From NCBI RefSeq assembly GCF_000235745.1, contig NZ_AGSX01000070.1, forward strand, positions 62,001 to 126,000: a DNA stretch of 64,000 nt. The letters run 5' to 3'. The stretch's first letter is position 1. Each line of letters starts with the position of its first letter. The notes beneath the pieces were generated by a model, which did not search any database, was not told the DNA's origin, and was given only the letters and a program-made list of their open reading frames with translations. Below are positions 59,877 through 64,000 of the stretch, piece after piece. Origin of the DNA: Stutzerimonas stutzeri SDM-LAC. Its GTDB lineage: Bacteria > Pseudomonadota > Gammaproteobacteria > Pseudomonadales > Pseudomonadaceae. A program made the translations under genes and the position numbers.

Positions 59877-61088
59877 CTACTGGCTGTAGGTCTTGAGGAA
59901 ACTGCCGATGCGGCCGATCGCCTGCTCGAGGTCGTCGACGCGGGGCAGGGTGACTACACGGAAGTGGTCCGGCCAGGGCCAATTGAACGCCGTTCCCTGC
60001 ACGATCAGCAGCTTTTCCGAGAGCAGAAGATCAAGGACGAACTTCTCATCGTTGTGGATCGGGCAGATCTTCGGATCGATCCGTGGAAACGCATAAAGTG
60101 CGCCCATCGGTTTGACGCAGCTGACGCCGGGAATGTCATTGAGCAGTTCCCAGGTCCGGTTGCGTTGCTCTAGCAATCGACCCGGTGGCAGCACCAGATC
60201 GTTGATGCTCTGGTAACCGCCCAAGGCAGTCTGGATGGCGTGCTGGGACGGCACATTGGCACACAGGCGCATGTTGGCCAGTATGTCTATTCCTTCGATA
60301 TAACTCTGTGCCTTGTGCTTGGGCCCCGTGATCACGACCCAGCCGGAGCGAAAGCCAGCCACCCGGTAGGATTTGGACAGGCCATTGAACGTCAGGCAGA
60401 GCACATCCGGCGCCAGTGACGCGGTACAGATGTGCACCGCATCGTCATAAAGGATCTTGTCGTAGATCTCATCGGAGAACAGCACCAGCTTGTGCTGACG
60501 AGCCAGCTCGACCATGCCCTCCAGGATTTCGCGCGGATATACCGCACCTGTAGGATTGTTCGGGTTGATCAATACCAGTGCCTTGGTGTTCGGCGTGATC
60601 TTGGCCTTGATGTCGGCGAGATCCGGCCACCAGTTGGCCTGCTCGTCGCAGAGGTAATGCACCGGTTTGCCGCCGGCCAGGCTCACGGCAGCCGTCCACA
60701 GGGGGTAGTCCGGGGCCGGAATCAGCACTTCGTCGCCGTTGTTGAGCAGCGCCTGCATGGACATCACGATCAGCTCGGACACGCCGTTGCCGAGATAGAT
60801 GTCTTCGATGGTCACGCCTTCTACCTGCTTCTGCTGGTAGTACTGCATGATTGCCTTGCGTGCACTGAACAGGCCCTTGGAATCGCTATAGCCCTGCGCA
60901 GTGGGCAGGTTGCGGATCACGTCCTGGAGGATTTCCTCCGGCGCTTCGAAACCGAACGGTGCCGGGTTGCCGATGTTCAACTTGAGGATGCGATGGCCTT
61001 CCTCTTCCAGGCGTTTGGCGTGCTTGAGCACTGGCCCACGGATGTCGTAGCAGACATTGGCGAGCTTGTTCGATTTGCTGACCTGCAT
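59877..61088 (-). CDS. alaA: Alanine aminotransferase AlaA (class I/II)
   Basis: A 403-aa PLP enzyme very close to E. coli AlaA (YfbQ): KLANVCYDIRGPVLKHAKRL, LKLNIGNPAPFGFEAPEEIL, IYLGNGVSELIVMSMQALLN and QGTAFNWPWPDHFRVVTLPR. The PLP Lys is in FNGLSKSYRVAGFRSGW. It makes alanine from pyruvate and glutamate. Start MQVSKSNKLANVCYDIRGPV agrees with homologs. It is divergent from msrB and coupled to the small gene downstream. Confidence 0.95.
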   Translation of the reverse strand: MQVSKSNKLANVCYDIRGPVLKHAKRLEEEGHRILKLNIGNPAPFGFEAPEEILQDVIRNLPTAQGYSDSKGLFSARKAIMQYYQQKQVEGVTIEDIYLGNGVSELIVMSMQALLNNGDEVLIPAPDYPLWTAAVSLAGGKPVHYLCDEQANWWPDLADIKAKITPNTKALVLINPNNPTGAVYPREILEGMVELARQHKLVLFSDEIYDKILYDDAVHICTASLAPDVLCLTFNGLSKSYRVAGFRSGWVVITGPKHKAQSYIEGIDILANMRLCANVPSQHAIQTALGGYQSINDLVLPPGRLLEQRNRTWELLNDIPGVSCVKPMGALYAFPRIDPKICPIHNDEKFVLDLLLSEKLLIVQGTAFNWPWPDHFRVVTLPRVDDLEQAIGRIGSFLKTYSQ

Positions 61089-61278
61089 GATCCTGAGTGT
61101 CCCGAAGTGAAGACGCGCCCGGCTTTCGATGGCTGGCGACGTTTGGCATGAACCCGGGCGCCTTGGCAGTCTGAAGCCCCGCTGCCAGACTAGGCGTCTA
61201 AGAGCAACGCATCATACGTGCGGCCCGACTACCGGAAAAGGTACAGATCCGCCTTTTTTGAGATCACGAGGTGTACCG

Positions 61279-61677
61279 ATGGACAAGCTAGAGAAACCGC
61301 TGGAAACCTGGCGTGAAGAGCTATCCGACGAACAATTTCAGGTCTGTCGACTGGGGGCGACCGAGCGACCCTTTAGCGGTCAGTACAACGAAACGAAAAC
61401 ACCCGGCATTTATCATTGCGCCTGCTGCGACGCACCGTTGTTCGATTCTGACGCCAAGTTCGATTCCGGCTGCGGTTGGCCGAGCTACTTTCAGCCGGTC
61501 AGCGACACAGCAATCGCCAGCGTCGACGACTTCAGTCACGGTATGCACCGCATCGAAGTTAAATGTGCCCGTTGCGATGCGCATCTGGGTCATGTATTCC
61601 CCGATGGTCCTGCGCCGACCGGGCTGCGCTATTGCATCAATTCGGCCTCTCTCAACCACAAGCCGCGCGAGGCCTGA
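61279..61677 (+). CDS. msrB: Peptide-methionine (R)-S-oxide reductase MsrB
   Basis: A 132-aa repair enzyme for methionine-R-sulfoxide. Four zinc-binding Cys lie in [11 protein letters not shown] and [23 protein letters not shown] is the substrate pocket, and the catalytic Cys is in RYCINSASL. The ATG at 61279 follows GAGGTGTACCG. It precedes gpx by 32 bp on the same strand, so the two oxidative-stress genes probably form an operon. Confidence 0.97.
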   Translation: MDKLEKPLETWREELSDEQFQVCRLGATERPFSGQYNETKTPGIYHCACCDAPLFDSDAKFDSGCGWPSYFQPVSDTAIASVDDFSHGMHRIEVKCARCDAHLGHVFPDGPAPTGLRYCINSASLNHKPREA

Positions 61678-61709
61678 CCGGCATCGCTACGCGTCGTCAG
61701 GATACTGCC

Positions 61710-62192
61710 ATGCGCGATCCGCTGTTCGAGATTCCCTGCCTCACCATAAATGGCCAGCAGAAGACGCTTGCCGAGTTCGACGCCAAAGTACTGCTGGTGG
61801 TCAACACGGCGAGCAAGTGCGGCTTCACTCCGCAATACAAGGGGCTCGAGGCGCTATGGCAGCGCTATTGCGAAAAAGGGTTGTTGGTTCTTGGCTTTCC
61901 CTGCGATCAGTTCGGCCATCAGGAGCCAGGTGATGAAGAACAGATAGCAACCTTCTGTGAAAGGAATTTTGGAGTCAGCTTTCCGCTGTTCGCCAAAGTC
62001 CGGGTCAATGGCGGCGATGCCCATCCTCTGTTTGTTGAATTGAAGAAGCGCGCGCCCGGCTTTCTAGGCAGCAAGGCGATCAAGTGGAATTTCACCAAGT
62101 TTTTGATCACAAATGAGGGGCGCTCGGTCGAGCGTTTCGCTTCGCGTACCTCGCCGGATGCGCTGGCGGCACATATCGAAACTCATCTGTAG
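61710..62192 (+). CDS. gpx: Glutathione peroxidase family protein
   Basis: A 160-aa thiol peroxidase of the GPx family (BtuE type). The peroxidatic Cys is in NTASKCGFTPQYKGL, with the second conserved motif LGFPCDQFGHQEPG carrying the resolving Cys, and the Trp/Asn motif in KWNFTKFL. It uses Cys, not Sec. In Pseudomonas such proteins tend to use thioredoxin. The start at 61710 was chosen for the family start MRDPLFEIPC; the upstream frame is a shadow of msrB. It follows msrB by 32 bp. Confidence 0.94.
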   Translation: MRDPLFEIPCLTINGQQKTLAEFDAKVLLVVNTASKCGFTPQYKGLEALWQRYCEKGLLVLGFPCDQFGHQEPGDEEQIATFCERNFGVSFPLFAKVRVNGGDAHPLFVELKKRAPGFLGSKAIKWNFTKFLITNEGRSVERFASRTSPDALAAHIETHL

Positions 62193-62257
62193 CCTATGAT
62201 CCCGTGGCCGCTACTGAATTTTGCAGGTCGCTGGCGCGATCGTTCTGGAGTCGTTGA

Positions 62258-63136
62258 ATGGATGCTGAGCTGAAAGCTTTTTTGCAGCGCGCCGATGCGC
62301 TGATGACGCGCCTGGAGCCTTTGTTGCCAGCGCAGCGGGCGCCGGTGGATTGGGCCACGAGCCTGGCCGCGCGCTGGCATCGTGAAGGTTCGGGCGGCTA
62401 TTTGCAGGCCTTGGATGTGTCGCTCGACATGAAGCTGAACGACCTGATCGGTATCGACCGGCAATGCGAGCTGTTATCACGCAACACCGGTCAGTTCGTT
62501 TCCGGCCTACCGGCAAACCATGCCTTGCTCTGGGGCGCCCGCGGCACGGGCAAGTCTTCGTTGATCCGAGCGCTGCTGGCCGAACATGCAGCAGAAGGAT
62601 TGCGCCTGATTGAAATCGAGCGCGACCATCTGGCTGACCTGCCAAGGCTGGTCGACCAGCTAGCGGGGCAGCCGCAGCATTTTGTGGTGTTCTGCGATGA
62701 CCTTTCGTTCGAGGCAGGCGAGGGCGACTATCGGATCTTGAAGAGTGTGCTGGACGGCTCGCTCGAGCGCGCGCCTGAGAATGTTCTGCTGTATGCCACG
62801 TCGAATCGACGCCACCTTGTGCCTGAGCGTCAGAGTGACAACGAAAACTGGCAGATGGTTAATGGTGAGCTGCATCCCAATGAGGCGGTCGAAGACAAGA
62901 TTGCGCTGTCGGACCGCTTTGGGCTTTGGCTGTCGTTCTACCCGTTCAGCCAGACGCATTACCTGAGTGTGGTGCGGCACTGGATCGGCTCGCTGGCCAC
63001 GCAGGCGGGGCTGAACTGGAATTGGGATGATGAACTGGAAAAAGACGCCGTGCGCTGGGCCACGGCGCGTGGCAATCGCAACGGTCGCTGTGCTTACCAG
63101 TTTGCCCGGCAGTGGGTAGGGATTCGCTTGCTCTGA
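62258..63136 (+). CDS. DUF815 family AAA-type ATPase
   Basis: A 292-aa P-loop ATPase. The Walker A motif is WGARGTGKSSLIRALL, Walker B HFVVFCDDLSFEAG, and a sensor/arginine region LLYATSNRRHLVPER follows, then the ALSDRFGLWLSF segment. The family (DUF815) is widespread but of unknown role; a chaperone or regulatory ATPase is the usual guess. CTGGAGTCGTTGA before the ATG is a good ribosome-binding site. It lies 65 bp after gpx on the same strand, and may or may not belong to its operon. Confidence 0.88.
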   Translation: MDAELKAFLQRADALMTRLEPLLPAQRAPVDWATSLAARWHREGSGGYLQALDVSLDMKLNDLIGIDRQCELLSRNTGQFVSGLPANHALLWGARGTGKSSLIRALLAEHAAEGLRLIEIERDHLADLPRLVDQLAGQPQHFVVFCDDLSFEAGEGDYRILKSVLDGSLERAPENVLLYATSNRRHLVPERQSDNENWQMVNGELHPNEAVEDKIALSDRFGLWLSFYPFSQTHYLSVVRHWIGSLATQAGLNWNWDDELEKDAVRWATARGNRNGRCAYQFARQWVGIRLL

Positions 63137-63257
63137 CCGATTGGCAGGCCGTGCCAATTTCGGCATGCGCGGGGCGACGCCTCGTTCTGATGCAGCTGCA
63201 GAGACGTCTTGCGGCGAGGCGCGTTTCCGTCTCCTACAGCTGCACAACGCATCAGTC

Positions 63258-63938
63258 TCAGTTGGCTGGCGTTGCCTTTCCCATATCGATAAGTTTGGCA
63301 GTCATGCGCTGCTCGCCGGGTAGCAGGTTCTCCACAGACTCACGTGCCTTCATGCGCGAATAGTGCGCGGCCAGGGCTGGCCAGCGGCCGGCGTCGATCA
63401 CTTCGCCACCGTGCTCCATGTTGATCAGCTGGCACGCAACGGCGATATCGGCGATCGAGAGCTGCTCGCCAATGAAAAAGGCGTTCTCCCCCAGCTGTCG
63501 CTCGAGGTAGTCGAAGTGCGGTGGCAGCTTCTCGTTCAACGCACTCTGCACGGTTTCCTCGTTACAGGGGTTACCCGAGCTCGGCTTCAGCACGCGGTTG
63601 CGGAAAATTCCGAATGTCGTCAGCGGTGCGAGCTCGTAATCTGCATATTTTTCCAGCCAACGTATCTGGGCCCGGTCGACCGGGTTATCGCCGTAGAGCT
63701 GTACTGTTTGGTCGTAAGTCTCGTCGAGGTACTGGCAGATCACGCTGGAGTCGGCGAGGCAGAGCTCTCCATCCTTCATGGCCGGAATGCGGCCGAGTGG
63801 GTTGAGCTGCAGATACCACTCCGGTGGGGTGAATGGCATGACGACTTCGAGCCCATAGTCCAAGCCCTTTTCCTGCAGACAGAGGCGTACCTTGCGAACG
63901 AAAGGCGATAGAGGGGCACCGAATACGGTTATTGGCAT
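63258..63938 (-). CDS. Glutathione S-transferase family protein
   Basis: A 226-aa GST. The thioredoxin-fold N-terminal domain is VFGAPLSPFVRKVRLCLQEK, with NPLGRIPAMKDGELCLADSS as the glutathione-binding loop (the PxxKD/ES pattern). The C-terminal helical domain follows from about 90, with EQLSIADIAVACQ as the N-capping box. The substrate cannot be read from sequence. The ATG at 63938 follows GGAGAATTCGTT. It faces the DUF815 gene tail to tail across 121 bp. Confidence 0.9.
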   Translation of the reverse strand: MPITVFGAPLSPFVRKVRLCLQEKGLDYGLEVVMPFTPPEWYLQLNPLGRIPAMKDGELCLADSSVICQYLDETYDQTVQLYGDNPVDRAQIRWLEKYADYELAPLTTFGIFRNRVLKPSSGNPCNEETVQSALNEKLPPHFDYLERQLGENAFFIGEQLSIADIAVACQLINMEHGGEVIDAGRWPALAAHYSRMKARESVENLLPGEQRMTAKLIDMGKATPAN

Positions 63939-64000
63939 AACGAATTCTCCACGGCAGGGAGGCAGCCGCCGGACATTAGCGGATCGAGTGAACACGGCGA

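Overview
The window reads as a high-GC gammaproteobacterial chromosome of the Pseudomonas lineage. A Stutzerimonas (P. stutzeri group) strain is my best guess, made from gene content and order only. The strongest sign is the block fadB-fadA, DUF1653, topA, DUF6586, small protein, sulA-lexA, psrA, nagZ, mtnP, which has the order I recall from P. aeruginosa. A second familiar block lies at the right end: htpX, a small hypothetical gene, alaA-type aminotransferase, msrB, glutathione peroxidase. No rRNA, CRISPR array, IS element or prophage was seen.

Layout. 1-14 kb: the 5' part of an oligopeptidase B gene, then the housekeeping block for fatty-acid beta-oxidation, topoisomerase I, SOS response (two LexA boxes before lexA-sulA), the lipid-responsive regulator PsrA with a perfect PsrA-type palindrome before its own gene, muropeptide recycling and purine-thio salvage. 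14-19 kb: an LEA/WHy-type lipoprotein, a His-rich SEC-C protein, a DUF2489 protein, a QuiP-like penicillin/AHL acylase and trmO. 19-25 kb: betT-betB-betA (choline uptake and oxidation to glycine betaine) without betI. 25-29 kb: a plastic stretch with two SDR genes, a decapitated P-type ATPase remnant, a TetR regulator and a Tsx-type porin. 29-34 kb: rimO, a Cache-GGDEF diguanylate cyclase, and a two-domain KaiC-like ATPase overlapping a REC-only response regulator.

34.3-51.7 kb holds a 16-gene exopolysaccharide/O-antigen-type cluster, all on the minus strand: a 2OG-Fe(II) oxygenase-like protein, DegT aminotransferase, Wzx flippase, GT2, Wzc-type BY-kinase, WbqC-like protein, RfaH/NusG paralog, GT4, Wzy-like polymerase, PslG-like hydrolase, two more GT4 enzymes, two small unknown proteins, GT2 and an acyltransferase. 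The most striking signal in the window is in its leader: three tandem copies of GGCGGTAG, the core of the ops element that recruits RfaH, with the last copy fitting GGCGGTAGNNT. Because the cluster encodes its own RfaH-like protein, it looks like an ops/RfaH-controlled operon with built-in positive feedback. The initiating sugar-phosphate transferase and the Wza exporter are not in the window and must lie elsewhere if the pathway is complete.

52-64 kb: two tandem initiator tRNA-Met genes, each with its own terminator (a duplicated 254-bp-spaced unit), small exported proteins, an EAL phosphodiesterase, the Prc/AlgO protease, a decayed quinone-oxidoreductase gene, aminopeptidase ApeB, HtpX, AlaA, MsrB, GPx, a DUF815 ATPase and a glutathione S-transferase. 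The GGDEF, EAL and KaiC/REC genes on either side of the polysaccharide cluster suggest, but do not prove, a link between c-di-GMP signalling and matrix production.
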